The translations under genes and the position numbers were made by a program. Under the pieces are notes generated by a model. That model searched no databases. It worked only from the letters and a program-made list of their open reading frames with translations, and was not told the DNA's origin. From the NCBI GenBank assembly GCA_900544715.1, contig UQWL01000013.1, positions 1 to 64,000 of the forward strand: DNA of 64,000 nucleotides, written 5' to 3'. The DNA comes from an uncultured Oscillospiraceae bacterium (GTDB lineage: Bacteria; Bacillota; Clostridia; Oscillospirales; Acutalibacteraceae). Position 1 is the first letter of the stretch. The number at the start of each line of letters is the position of its first letter. Of the stretch, positions 16,490-26,543 are shown piece after piece.

Positions 16490-17884
16490 ATGAAATATAG
16501 GAAGAAAAAACCAAACGGCCCGACCGTCTATCATGTGGGGGCGCACAGAGATATCGCTTCCGATCAAAGGCGGCGTAGAGCGCATAGCATTCAGCGTATT
16601 CTTTGCCTTGTGGCGGTGGCGCTGTTTGTCCTTCCACTGTTTGTGCTGGGCGTTACAAGCCTGGTGGATCAGGATAAAACCGTATCTGAAAAGGAAAACC
16701 GTAACCTGAAAACACGGCCGGCTTTCACGCTTCAAGCGTTATTCGACGGCTCTTTCACCAAAGATTTTGAGGAGTATTACGCGGATACGTTCCCGCTGCG
16801 GGATTTTTTCCTCTCTGTCAACCAGAAGCTCAGCGGCGTTTTTACGCAGGCTGCGGGCAAGAGCGATCTGGTGCTGATTGAAAAGGAGGGCAAGGAGGAT
16901 TTCGGCGGTGAGGCGCTGGTGGAGGATTCCACACAAGGCACGGCGCAGGAGCAGGAAACGAAAGCGCCCTATCAGCCCAAGGTAAACGACGACGAAGTGT
17001 ATGAAAACGGCTATATCCTCATCGATAAGGATCGCAAGGCTGCACTGGAAATCTATGGGATTGACAAGACAAAAATTCGCAAATATACGGATGTTGTCAA
17101 CCGGTTGGCGCAGAAGCTTTCTGGCCAGAAGATTTATGCGTTGCTTGCGCCGACTGCCACAGAATTCTACAGCCCCGATGCTTACCACACCGGGAGCCGC
17201 TCCCAGAAGGCGGGCATTGCCTATGCCTATGAGCAGTTCAAGCAGGCGAACCTGAAAGGGGTGGATGCGGTTTCTTCCATCGGAATGCATCTGGATGAAT
17301 ACGTTTATTTCCGCACCGATCACCACTGGACGGCAAGGGGCGCATATTACGCCTATTCCGCTTTCTGCCAGGCGGCCGGCTTGGAGCCGGTGCCTCTAAA
17401 TGCATTGGAGAGCGGCAAAATTGAAAATTTTGTTGGCAGCATGTATCGCTATACCAATGCGGATGTTTTGAAGAATAACCCGGATTATCTCGAATACTTT
17501 CTGCCGCGGCGTGAGGCGGACGGTGAATATTATGATGACGCAACAATGAAGAATGGGCACCATCTGACGATCGTTTCTACAAAAATTGGGGCGGATAATA
17601 AATATCTCGCCTTTATCCAGGGAGATACGCCGCTCTCCAAGATCGTGACGGATCAAAAAAATGGCAAAAAAATTTTGGTCATCAAGGATTCCTACGGCAA
17701 TGCGCTCGTGCCTTTCCTGGTGGATAATTATGAGGAAATCTATGTTCTCGACCCGCGCAATATCGAAACGGATTTATCATCGTTTGTCAAAACGCATGGG
17801 ATTCAGGATGTATTGCTCGTCAATTATTCCCTGATCGGCGGCAACACCTCTTATCTCAAAGCGCTGGATAAAATGATTGGATAA
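16490..17884 (+). CDS. DHHW family SGNH-like acyltransferase partner (AlgJ/AlgX type)
   Basis: A 464-aa membrane-anchored extracytoplasmic protein. After a basic N-terminus one hydrophobic helix lies at about 38-62. The exposed part carries the DHHW motif (R275-T-D-H-H-W280) and a serine block IKDSYGN around S401, together the likely catalytic triad of an SGNH/GDSL-type esterase fold. Such proteins finish the O-acetylation begun by the MBOAT partner, encoded 18 bp upstream. The polymer modified is unknown. A hairpin just after the stop ends the pair. Confidence 0.9.
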   Translation: MKYRKKKPNGPTVYHVGAHRDIASDQRRRRAHSIQRILCLVAVALFVLPLFVLGVTSLVDQDKTVSEKENRNLKTRPAFTLQALFDGSFTKDFEEYYADTFPLRDFFLSVNQKLSGVFTQAAGKSDLVLIEKEGKEDFGGEALVEDSTQGTAQEQETKAPYQPKVNDDEVYENGYILIDKDRKAALEIYGIDKTKIRKYTDVVNRLAQKLSGQKIYALLAPTATEFYSPDAYHTGSRSQKAGIAYAYEQFKQANLKGVDAVSSIGMHLDEYVYFRTDHHWTARGAYYAYSAFCQAAGLEPVPLNALESGKIENFVGSMYRYTNADVLKNNPDYLEYFLPRREADGEYYDDATMKNGHHLTIVSTKIGADNKYLAFIQGDTPLSKIVTDQKNGKKILVIKDSYGNALVPFLVDNYEEIYVLDPRNIETDLSSFVKTHGIQDVLLVNYSLIGGNTSYLKALDKMIG

Positions 17885-17892
17885 GCTCGTTT

Positions 17893-17930
17893 TTTGTCCC
17901 GGCTGCATGGGCAGCCGGGACAAATTTGTG
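17893..17930 (+). terminator. Hairpin terminator after the MBOAT-DHHW pair
   Basis: A 14-bp stem (17893-17906 with 17911-17924) has loop atgg. The T run that follows is short, so efficiency is uncertain; five T residues upstream would also serve the minus strand. Confidence 0.7.
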
Positions 17931-17977
17931 CGAAGTGTGAATACGATGTGAAAAAGCTGTATTTCTTTGGAATACGC

Positions 17978-18006
17978 TTGAAAAATTCGTTTAAATAGGA
18001 TAGAAT
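17978..18006 (+). promoter_or_regulatory. Promoter of the foldase gene
   Basis: TTGAAA (17978-17983) and TAGAAT (18001-18006) are 17 bp apart, about 100 bp before the coding start. Confidence 0.65.
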
Positions 18007-18104
18007 ACTTTTGTTATGTTGGAATCATGGTTTCAGTGGCGCCTTGGGGTAAGCATTCTAAAAGCGCCGCTTACCGGATAGTACACGAGAAAAGGATGAA
18101 CACA

Positions 18105-19778
18105 ATGGCAAACAAAAACGAAAAGTCGCAGGCTGAGCTGTATCGCGAGGAGCGAAAGGCGCGGCAGGCGAAGATCGCCAAGAAGCGCGAAAAGAAGTCG
18201 CCCAAGCGCATCGCCATGGAGCAGAGGCTCGTCAAGGCGATTCCGATTGTAATCGCGGCGGTTGCCGTGGTATTCGCAATCGGCTGGTTCCTCAATTTTA
18301 TGGGCGTTCCACAGCGGATGACGACCGTGATGACGGTGGGGGATACCAAGATCAGCCAGGCGCAGTATACATACTATTACCAGCAGATCTACTCCAACTA
18401 TGCCAGCCAGGCGCAGCAGTATGCGCAGTATGGCATCAGCGGGATTCCCGGCATGATGGATTACAGCACCGTCCCCAGCGAGCAGAAGTATGACGGCGAG
18501 GACGCCGAGGGCAAGGGCGACGGCTATATGTGGTCGGATTACCTCAGGGATAAAACCAATGAGTTTTTGCAGCAGTATATCACGCTTGGCAAAGAGGCAA
18601 AAGCGGCCAATATTACGCTAAGCGAGGATGAGCAGAAGGAAATTGACGAGACCATTAAGAGCATCCGCGAGCAGGCGGCCAGCAGCGATTATTCGCTCAA
18701 CGCTTACCTGCGCTTGTATTATGGCCGCGGCGTCAACGAGAAGCTTCTGCGCGAGGCGATGGAGCTTGAAACGCTCTCCAAAAAGCTCATCGAGCAGAAG
18801 AGCGATGAACTGGCCCGCAATTATACAGACGAGCAGCTGGAAGCAAAGTATAAGGAAGATCAGAACACCTACAACGTTTTGACCGCGCGTATGTTCCAAT
18901 TTGCCACGGAAACGCCGGATTACCCGAAGGATGCGACGGACGCGCAGAAGAAAGAGCTCGATGAAAAGGCCAAGAAGGAAACGAAGGCCAAGGCCGACGC
19001 GATGCTGGGCAAGGTGACAGGCGAGGAATCCTTCAAGGAGCAGGCGCTGGCCAATGCCTCCAAGGATAAGAAGGATGATTATAAAAAGGACGAAGCTACG
19101 CTGATGAAAAATACGGCGGTGACTCAGTTCTCCCAGATCAGCGATGACGCAGTCAAGTGGGCTGCCTCCGCGAAGAAGGGCGATAAGAAGGTTTTCGAAA
19201 CAGACGCTGGCTGCTATGTGGTCTATATCGTAGAGGCTGCGCACCGCGACACCTCTGAAACCGTGGACGTTCGTCACATCCTCTTCAAGGTGGATTCGGA
19301 GGCCGAGGATCAGGCAAAGGCGAAGGCTGATGCAAAGAAAAAGGCTGAGGATGCCCTTGCAGAGTGGCAGAAGGGCGACAAGACGGAGGAGAGCTTTGCA
19401 GCGCTCGCCACGGAGAAGACAGAGGATACCGCTTCCCAGAGCACGGGCGGTTTGTATGAGCGCGTTTATAAGGGCCAAATGGTGAAGGCATTTGAAAACT
19501 GGTGCTTCGACGCGGCCCGTAAAGCAGGAGATACCGGCATTGTGGAATCCGACTACGGCTACCATGTGATGTATTTCATCCAAAAGAATGACGAGCCGCT
19601 GTGGAAGCTCAAGATTCGTGATGCGCTCAGTTCTGAAGATGCGAAAACCTATACGGATGAGCTGCTTAAAAAGGATGAAAACAAAATTGAGCTCAAGGGC
19701 AACAAGGTTCAGAAGATCATTGATGACCTCATGGCGAAGATGAAGAAGAATCAGGCGCTCAACAGCGCGTCGGCTTAA
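18105..19778 (+). CDS. Membrane-anchored peptidyl-prolyl isomerase, SurA/PrsA-like foldase
   Basis: A 557-aa protein with a highly basic cytoplasmic N-terminus (1-45), one membrane helix (about 46-70), a SurA/PrsA-type chaperone segment (80-340) and a parvulin domain (about 385-490). The parvulin part begins DVRHILFKVD and contains GGLYERVYKGQMVKAFENW and GYHVMYF. It probably assists folding of exported proteins outside the membrane. The ATG at 18105 has AAAAGGA eight bases before it; an ATG at 18096 and the longer frame from 18027 are less likely. The lysine-rich stretches are typical of clostridial versions. The gene is monocistronic. Confidence 0.88.
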   Translation: MANKNEKSQAELYREERKARQAKIAKKREKKSPKRIAMEQRLVKAIPIVIAAVAVVFAIGWFLNFMGVPQRMTTVMTVGDTKISQAQYTYYYQQIYSNYASQAQQYAQYGISGIPGMMDYSTVPSEQKYDGEDAEGKGDGYMWSDYLRDKTNEFLQQYITLGKEAKAANITLSEDEQKEIDETIKSIREQAASSDYSLNAYLRLYYGRGVNEKLLREAMELETLSKKLIEQKSDELARNYTDEQLEAKYKEDQNTYNVLTARMFQFATETPDYPKDATDAQKKELDEKAKKETKAKADAMLGKVTGEESFKEQALANASKDKKDDYKKDEATLMKNTAVTQFSQISDDAVKWAASAKKGDKKVFETDAGCYVVYIVEAAHRDTSETVDVRHILFKVDSEAEDQAKAKADAKKKAEDALAEWQKGDKTEESFAALATEKTEDTASQSTGGLYERVYKGQMVKAFENWCFDAARKAGDTGIVESDYGYHVMYFIQKNDEPLWKLKIRDALSSEDAKTYTDELLKKDENKIELKGNKVQKIIDDLMAKMKKNQALNSASA

Positions 19779-19801
19779 GCATTTATTACATTCCAATTTT
19801 G

Positions 19802-19836
19802 AAATACCCCAGGAGTTTTCTCCTGGGGTATTTTTA
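19802..19836 (+). terminator. Intrinsic terminator after the foldase gene
   Basis: Stem taccccaggag pairs with ctcctggggta, flanked by A residues before and five T residues after, so it may work in both directions. Confidence 0.92.
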
Positions 19837-19900
19837 TGCTCAAAGATTAAATGATAAATTATGGATTTTAAATTAACAAAATAAAACAAATTATATAAAT

Positions 19901-19934
19901 TATAGTTGACTATAATTGAAATTTCGATTAATAT
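19901..19934 (+). promoter_or_regulatory. Promoter with overlapping dyad, secreted-peptide cassette
   Basis: TTGACT (19906-19911) and TAATAT (19929-19934) are 17 bp apart. The -35 box lies inside the dyad TATAGTtgACTATA (19901-19914), which looks like a repressor or activator site. A second TTGACA occurs at 20002 without a good -10. The stretch 19840-20077 is far richer in A+T than the flanking genes. Confidence 0.6.
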
Positions 19935-20077
19935 ATACGAAGAAAATAACAATTTATTAGCTGATTATAAATTAAAATAAACATATTTAGCAAATAAAGA
20001 TTTGACAAGATGCAGATAAAACCGGCGATTTAGCGAACCGTTTTTATGGAACATAAAGTGATAAGGAGGCTTTCACA

Positions 20078-20425
20078 ATGAAGAAGTTCAAAAAGCTTGT
20101 AGCCACTGCGCTTGTTGCGGTTATGGTTCTGACGACTATGGCGCTTTCGGCATCTGCCGGCATCGTTTATTGGCATGGCAATGAAGGGTCACGCTGTTAC
20201 GCAAAAACAACGCAGGATACGACGACAGAGTTGATCGGTGCTAAGATTACTTGGCAGGTCGGTAGCGGCGACGTGAAGGAGGGCACGCCTTCCCATACAA
20301 CGGGCGCTGAGGCAAAGAGCATTTCCAGTTGGCTGAAATTCCGATGGGGCAAATCATTTGGATATTATTACATTAACAATCGAGAAACCCACCGCTCAAC
20401 CGCATGGATGCCCTTTGATTTTTGA
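20078..20425 (+). CDS. Small secreted protein, possible bacteriocin or toxin
   Basis: A 115-aa protein not assigned to a family with certainty. A clear Sec signal peptide (basic KKFKK, hydrophobic core 9-22) ends in SASA with likely cleavage after residue 27, leaving about 88 residues. The mature part starts GIVYWHGNEG and has one cysteine, many Ser/Thr/Lys and a C-terminal aromatic block (FGYYYINN). The W-x-HG start, the HTT segment and the late aromatic motif recall lactococcin 972-type peptides, which also sit beside an ABC ATPase and a large membrane protein, but the resemblance is weak and by eye. AAGGAGG is a strong ribosome binding site. A terminator separates it from the ABC genes. 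Confidence 0.8.
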   Translation: MKKFKKLVATALVAVMVLTTMALSASAGIVYWHGNEGSRCYAKTTQDTTTELIGAKITWQVGSGDVKEGTPSHTTGAEAKSISSWLKFRWGKSFGYYYINNRETHRSTAWMPFDF

Positions 20426-20439
20426 ATTAAGCTAGGTTG

Positions 20440-20494
20440 TGCCACGGTAGTTCATTTCGCACACGTTCAATGCAACTGCCGTGGCATTTTTGGC
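20440..20494 (+). terminator. Terminator/attenuator between the secreted peptide and ABC genes
   Basis: Stem 20440-20452 (tgccacggtagtt) pairs with 20474-20486 with one wobble, then five T residues. If partly read through, it would make the peptide transcript more abundant than the transporter transcript. Confidence 0.88.
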
Positions 20495-20554
20495 GTAGCA
20501 TGATCAGAATTGATTCATTGAATTTCCTATCAATGATGCAATGGAGGTTGGCAT

Positions 20555-21238
20555 ATGGAAACCGCAATTCAGACAAAGGATCTTACAAAGGAATACCGAC
20601 AGGGCAAAAATATTGTGATGGGCGTTGATCATGTTAATATCAGCGTTGCGTCCGGGGAGTTCACTTCGATCGTGGGGAGAAGCGGATCCGGCAAGTCAAC
20701 GCTGCTTCACTTGCTAGGCGGTATTGACCAGCCTACAGCGGGGAGCGTCCTAATCAATGGAATCAATATCAATCAGTTGCAGGATGCTGCGCTCACAAAA
20801 TTCAGAAGCAAACACATCGGTTTTATTTTTCAAAGCTATAATTTGATCAATGAATTGACGGTTTTGGAAAATATTCGTTTGCCGTTGGATTTGGGCAAGA
20901 TGGCATATGATAAGGATTACGAGGCTGAAATTATCACATTACTTGAGCTTGAAGAGCGGCTGAAGTTTTACCCCTATCAGTTGTCTGGAGGGCAACAGCA
21001 GCGTGTTGCAATTGCGAGAGCACTGATTACAAAGCCTGCGATCATTTTGGCTGACGAGCCGACTGGGAACTTGGATAAGCAGTCCGGCGATTCCATTTTT
21101 GAATTTATGATTAAAACAAATAAAAATTTGCATCAAACTTATGTGATGGTAACGCATAATCTGGAACTCGCCAATCGTACAAAACGGATTCTAACCATTG
21201 ACGATGGGAAAATTGTTGACGACAAAGGTCTGCTTTAA
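20555..21238 (+). CDS. ABC transporter ATP-binding protein (MacB/LolD type)
   Basis: A 227-aa nucleotide-binding subunit of the MacB/LolD/BceA class. It has Walker A GRSGSGKST (41-49), the Q-loop in FIFQSYNLI, the signature LSGGQQQR, Walker B ILADEPTGNLD and the switch histidine in VMVTHN. Proteins of this class work with FtsX-type permeases that do not transport through a pore but extract or sense envelope substrates such as antimicrobial peptides. The permease follows 55 bp downstream. Base composition is richer in A+T than the neighbouring chromosome. Confidence 0.94.
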   Translation: METAIQTKDLTKEYRQGKNIVMGVDHVNISVASGEFTSIVGRSGSGKSTLLHLLGGIDQPTAGSVLINGININQLQDAALTKFRSKHIGFIFQSYNLINELTVLENIRLPLDLGKMAYDKDYEAEIITLLELEERLKFYPYQLSGGQQQRVAIARALITKPAIILADEPTGNLDKQSGDSIFEFMIKTNKNLHQTYVMVTHNLELANRTKRILTIDDGKIVDDKGLL

Positions 21239-21293
21239 GGTGTTTTTTCCAATCTGCTGAAAGATTCATCACGATGATGTAGAAGGAGATTCT

Positions 21294-23936
21294 ATGAAAC
21301 AGATATTACGTCTTTCATTCAAAGACACCTTTCGCTCGAAGAATTCGGCGCTTCTGGCTTTTGGAATCCTGTTTTCCTTTTTGGTGCCGATTGTGATTTT
21401 TACCGTTTCCAATTCTTTTATGAATGGCGCGCTTGAAAAATCTTTTCAAGTATATGGATATTTTGATGATATCCTTTACCATGCAGAGAAGCAGGCCGGC
21501 GGCTTGCAAAATACGCGGAATGATATAAAGGAAGCCATTCCCACAGAGGGCATCGAACAGGTAGGAACCGTATCCGTATTTCGCCAGGATGAGGCTGGTA
21601 AAGCAGAATTGACGATCGGCTATATGGATGAGGCGGCGATTGATTTGAGTAGCATGAAGCTGCTGGAGGGCAGGCTGCCACAGCATAGGGGGGAGCTGGC
21701 GCTCTGTAATTCCCTTATCTATCAGTTCCCTGAATTAAACAAATTAGGAGAAACTATTACGGTTGGGGATCAAAGCTATACGCTGGTCGGCCTGATCAGC
21801 GACTATTCCGCCAGATGGGAAAAGCCGAAAAATGGAGAAGCTCTTTTACCCAATGCGCTGATCAGCCTAGAAGAAGCGCAAGAAAATCCGGCTGTTTACC
21901 AGCGCCATTTGCTCCTGAATACATCAACCGCTTTCGGACAGGCCGATTATCATAACATACCCAATCTTGTCGCCAATGCGAACCGTGCTGTAAATGATCG
22001 AAGCGAAAAATATACAGTTCCTACAGCAGTGGTGATTTTAACGTCAATATGCTCCTTTTTCCTGAATATCTATATCTTTACCTATTTTATTGATAGCCAG
22101 CAGCGTAAGCTTGCAATTTTTAGATGCCTGAATATGACAAAGGCGGACAGTATTGTTTTTATTCTGTTTAAAATTGTGATTTTGCTGGTTTTAGCCATAC
22201 CTTTGGGGCTGATGCTTGGGTATGGTATATCCTGGATTGCCGTTTTTTTATTTAACCGTTTTATCGGGCTCGATCATAGTATCGCTCTATCTGGGAAGGC
22301 AGTTGGAATCAGCATTTTCATCTGTGTGGTAACAGTGTTTTTGGCTAGCTTATGGAGCATCAGAAAGATAAACCGCCTTTCTCCAATCAGCCTTTTTTCT
22401 CCTGCCGATACAGAACAATTACATCGAGAAAAATCTTCGGGAAAAAAGTATCAAAAAACAAGCCTGTCGCATCTAGCGCTTCTGGATTTGAAGTCGCATT
22501 TGAAAAAATCGATTATTGTGGCTTTGCTGATTGCATGCTGCCTGTCTCTGTTCAATTTTTATGCGGTTTATATTAAAATATTTTCTTCGCAGATGGCGGA
22601 TGCAAGAGGGAAAATGCCACTGAATTTTGACTATGAATTTTTAACAAATCAGAGTGTCACAGGTACGGCTTTTGTAGATGATTCCGGAAATCTTAATTAT
22701 GTCCAGGCGGTTCCAAATGACGATGCAACATTTTTTATGCCGGACTATCGAAAAACAATTTCGTCAGAGATCATTGAACAGTTGAATGCCAATCCCAAGG
22801 TTAAGAAAGTGGATCAATATCTGGAGGCCAATGAACTGTATCTGTTGAACGCCCCCAGTCCGTTAGAAAATGCATATTTGAGCCACTATGAAAACGATGC
22901 TTCGTTGCCTGATTCTATCAAAAAAATTTTTAATGTATCGTCAGACACCCGTTCCATCCAGTTTTTCGGCTATCCTGAAAAAGAGTTGAAGGATATGGAA
23001 CAATATGTGTCAAGCGGTACAATCCATATAGATAAAATACAGAGCGGGGAAGAAGTCATCCTCATGGTTCCTATCTATGAGTTTACCCAAAAGGAAGAGT
23101 ATTCTCAAAAGAGTTTTCTAACGCCTGAAGAATACGAAGGGAAAGAGCATCAATTTAAGGACTCCTATTATTCTGTCGGAGATACCATACATTTCATACA
23201 ATTGGTACCCAAAGACAAAAGTATGTATGGATATATTACAGAAGAACAAATTCGTTCCAATTTGGAGAGAAAAGACGTTGAAGTGAAAATTGGTGCGATC
23301 ATTTATCAGAGGATTTCATGGTTTGATACGCTTAGCGTGCCCCCGATGGCATACGCGCTTATTGGAGCGAACGAATCACTGCAATCCCTAAGCATCGCAC
23401 CGACCCATTCCAGACTTAGGGTCACCCTGCGGGAAAGCATACCCTATCAGGACTTCGAGCCGGAAATACAGTATTATGCAGGCCTTCTCAAAGGGTTTGA
23501 TTTTCGCAATAATGCGGCGGAGCAGGAGGAATTCCGAGAGCTTCAGATCATTTTGAAGGTGTTATATCAAACGCTGGTCGGCATGATGGCGCTTGTGATT
23601 ATCATCATTTTGATGATCGAGGAAAGGATAGAATTATTTAGTAAAAGGAAATATTACGCACTGCTTCGCCTAAACGGCTTAAGCCTGCCGCGGCTGAGGG
23701 GGCTAATTGCATTGAAATCTGTTTATTTTGCCCTGTGTGGCATCTTGCTTTCGATTCCTGCCGTATACGCTACCATCCAGATCGTATTCGGCAAAATGGA
23801 TGATATCGCAACTTTTATCAATCCATTGGAAATTTTATGTTCATTCTTGCTTGTTTTTGTCGTTACTCTCTGCACATCGGTTACTTCTATCCGCTATTTA
23901 AAAAAGCATGGAATTACACAGCTGATGTTTGATTAA
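21294..23936 (+). CDS. FtsX-type ABC transporter permease, large
   Basis: An 880-aa membrane protein of the MacB/BceB superfamily. One helix near 17-40 is followed by an extracytoplasmic domain (about 45-245), then three helices between 250 and 370 forming the first FtsX unit. A fifth hydrophobic segment near 403-425 opens a second large external domain (about 430-760), and three final helices lie between 765 and 870. The two-FtsX-unit layout resembles permeases that act in peptide export, immunity or detoxification. The partner ATPase lies just upstream. No sensor kinase or response regulator, usual for Bce systems, is encoded next to it, which argues against a standard Bce module. Confidence 0.88.
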   Translation: MKQILRLSFKDTFRSKNSALLAFGILFSFLVPIVIFTVSNSFMNGALEKSFQVYGYFDDILYHAEKQAGGLQNTRNDIKEAIPTEGIEQVGTVSVFRQDEAGKAELTIGYMDEAAIDLSSMKLLEGRLPQHRGELALCNSLIYQFPELNKLGETITVGDQSYTLVGLISDYSARWEKPKNGEALLPNALISLEEAQENPAVYQRHLLLNTSTAFGQADYHNIPNLVANANRAVNDRSEKYTVPTAVVILTSICSFFLNIYIFTYFIDSQQRKLAIFRCLNMTKADSIVFILFKIVILLVLAIPLGLMLGYGISWIAVFLFNRFIGLDHSIALSGKAVGISIFICVVTVFLASLWSIRKINRLSPISLFSPADTEQLHREKSSGKKYQKTSLSHLALLDLKSHLKKSIIVALLIACCLSLFNFYAVYIKIFSSQMADARGKMPLNFDYEFLTNQSVTGTAFVDDSGNLNYVQAVPNDDATFFMPDYRKTISSEIIEQLNANPKVKKVDQYLEANELYLLNAPSPLENAYLSHYENDASLPDSIKKIFNVSSDTRSIQFFGYPEKELKDMEQYVSSGTIHIDKIQSGEEVILMVPIYEFTQKEEYSQKSFLTPEEYEGKEHQFKDSYYSVGDTIHFIQLVPKDKSMYGYITEEQIRSNLERKDVEVKIGAIIYQRISWFDTLSVPPMAYALIGANESLQSLSIAPTHSRLRVTLRESIPYQDFEPEIQYYAGLLKGFDFRNNAAEQEEFRELQIILKVLYQTLVGMMALVIIIILMIEERIELFSKRKYYALLRLNGLSLPRLRGLIALKSVYFALCGILLSIPAVYATIQIVFGKMDDIATFINPLEILCSFLLVFVVTLCTSVTSIRYLKKHGITQLMFD

Positions 23937-24031
23937 ATTAGCCCAATGCAGCGGAGGTGATCGGATCACAAAAAACGAATGCTGAAAAAGAGATTCATCC
24001 GATTTAAAACAAGGAGAGGAGAAAGGTCGTA

Positions 24032-25261
24032 ATGAAAAAGCATCCGACTGGCATCAAAAGGTTTCTGGCCGCGCTTATCGCTATTCTCATGCTGCTCTCT
24101 CTATCGGTTTCAGGGTTTGCAGCGGGCGGCGCAAATGGTTCTGTGGTTACAACGGCAGACATTGAGACATGCATTGAAAAGCATTACGGATTTCTGATGC
24201 GCCACTTCCTGGAGCATTCTGAGATATACGGGGTGGAGCTTGCCGATCCCTCCGAACTATCGTTGTTATCTCCGGTGGCTTTCAGGAATGCTGAAGGGGG
24301 TGGGAGCAATGCGCAAGTGGTTTACCTCCCTGTTGTGGATGGAACCAATCAGGTAGCAGCGATTTTCACTGTTATGAAGGAAAATGGGCGGATTTCTGCC
24401 ACCTTGGGAACAGATTTTGCACCGCTTTTGAATCAAGCAATTGACCAAAATGAATTGGAGGTATTGCTGCTACAGGACGGAGATACTCTGCTGGCTGTTT
24501 CCGCCGAGGGCGATGTTTTTACCTTGCATGGTCGAAATACAGGGCCAAACAGCGCTTACCGCTCTCCTATAGAATCATCTATGTTATCGTTTGATCTCGA
24601 TTCTGGCGAGGCGGTTCTGCGGCTGGGCGAAATCAATGAACCCTTTACGGCCTTAGCGGAAAACGCCCTGCGAGAACAGGAGGAGCAGGATCGTGAATCC
24701 AATACGCTTCGATCCAGCCCGGCGATAACAGGAGAAAACTATCTTTCCAATTACCGGCCTTATGATATTGTGGATCAAAACGTGGATGGCCAGCAGCACG
24801 GATTGTGTTGGGCAGCGGTGGTCGCCTCCATGTGCAGATTTGAAAAACCGGATACTTGGGGCGCCCTTACGGCACAAAACGTAGCGGATTATATGGGGAT
24901 CGGTTACGATGACGGCGGTACGAATAACGAGGCAAAATCGGCTTTAGAGCATTATCTGGGCTCGCCCTATGTGCCGACTATCAAGAATGTGCTTTCTCAA
25001 GCCGATATCGTAACGGTTATCAATAATATTGATCCTGCGTACCTGCAATGCAGAAGGCCAAATGGATTTCTGCGTTATGAATACCATGCGGTAGCCCTCA
25101 CCGGCTATCTGTTTTCTGATACACAGACTGCCATTCAGATCATGGATCCGGCTTATGAATGTTTTAAGCTTGCGTCCTATAATGGAAGCAATTGGACATT
25201 CCCATTTGGCACATATACATACACTTGGATTAAGACAATACGGCTTTTATACAACGTTTAA
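24032..25261 (+). CDS. Secreted papain-like cysteine protease
   Basis: A 409-aa exported protein: signal peptide to about residue 30 (core LAALIAILMLLSLSV), a pro-region of about 200 residues, and a C-terminal papain-fold domain (about 240-405). The likely catalytic set is Q254/Q255 (oxyanion hole), C259 in HGLCWAA, H352 in EYHAVAL and D372 in IMDPAYE, an arrangement seen in C39-like and staphopain/AvrRpt2-like peptidases. It follows the permease by 95 bp with an excellent ribosome binding site (GGAGAGGAG) and is ended by a strong hairpin. It may process or degrade the secreted peptide, but no substrate can be deduced. Confidence 0.83.
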   Translation: MKKHPTGIKRFLAALIAILMLLSLSVSGFAAGGANGSVVTTADIETCIEKHYGFLMRHFLEHSEIYGVELADPSELSLLSPVAFRNAEGGGSNAQVVYLPVVDGTNQVAAIFTVMKENGRISATLGTDFAPLLNQAIDQNELEVLLLQDGDTLLAVSAEGDVFTLHGRNTGPNSAYRSPIESSMLSFDLDSGEAVLRLGEINEPFTALAENALREQEEQDRESNTLRSSPAITGENYLSNYRPYDIVDQNVDGQQHGLCWAAVVASMCRFEKPDTWGALTAQNVADYMGIGYDDGGTNNEAKSALEHYLGSPYVPTIKNVLSQADIVTVINNIDPAYLQCRRPNGFLRYEYHAVALTGYLFSDTQTAIQIMDPAYECFKLASYNGSNWTFPFGTYTYTWIKTIRLLYNV

Positions 25262-25269
25262 TTTCAAAG

Positions 25270-25318
25270 AAAAAGGGCCCGTTGCAAAATGTTTATCATT
25301 CTGCAACGGGCCCTTTTA
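25270..25318. terminator. Bidirectional terminator, GTTGCAAAATG-type family
   Basis: Stem aaagggcccgttgcaaaat pairs with attctgcaacgggccctttt with one mismatch; A residues precede and T residues follow. It separates the plus-strand protease from the minus-strand oadB. Confidence 0.9.
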
Positions 25319-25381
25319 GAATTGTTTTTCACCTTTAGAAAACGGTGGGCTTATCGTTTGACCTTGGCGCATGCGTGTTTG

Positions 25382-26527
<1,146 letters not shown>

Positions 26528-26543
26528 GCGGAACTCCCTCCGC

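Noticed and set aside
18618..19952. Long 444-aa open frame on the minus strand
   Set aside because: It is antisense to the foldase gene, has a Leu/Ile-rich shadow composition from the Lys/Glu-rich codons and no plausible start site.
20078..20425. Firm naming of the peptide as a lactococcin 972 bacteriocin
   Set aside because: Only scattered motifs and gene context agree; the typical SNY-type segment is not seen, so the name was not used.
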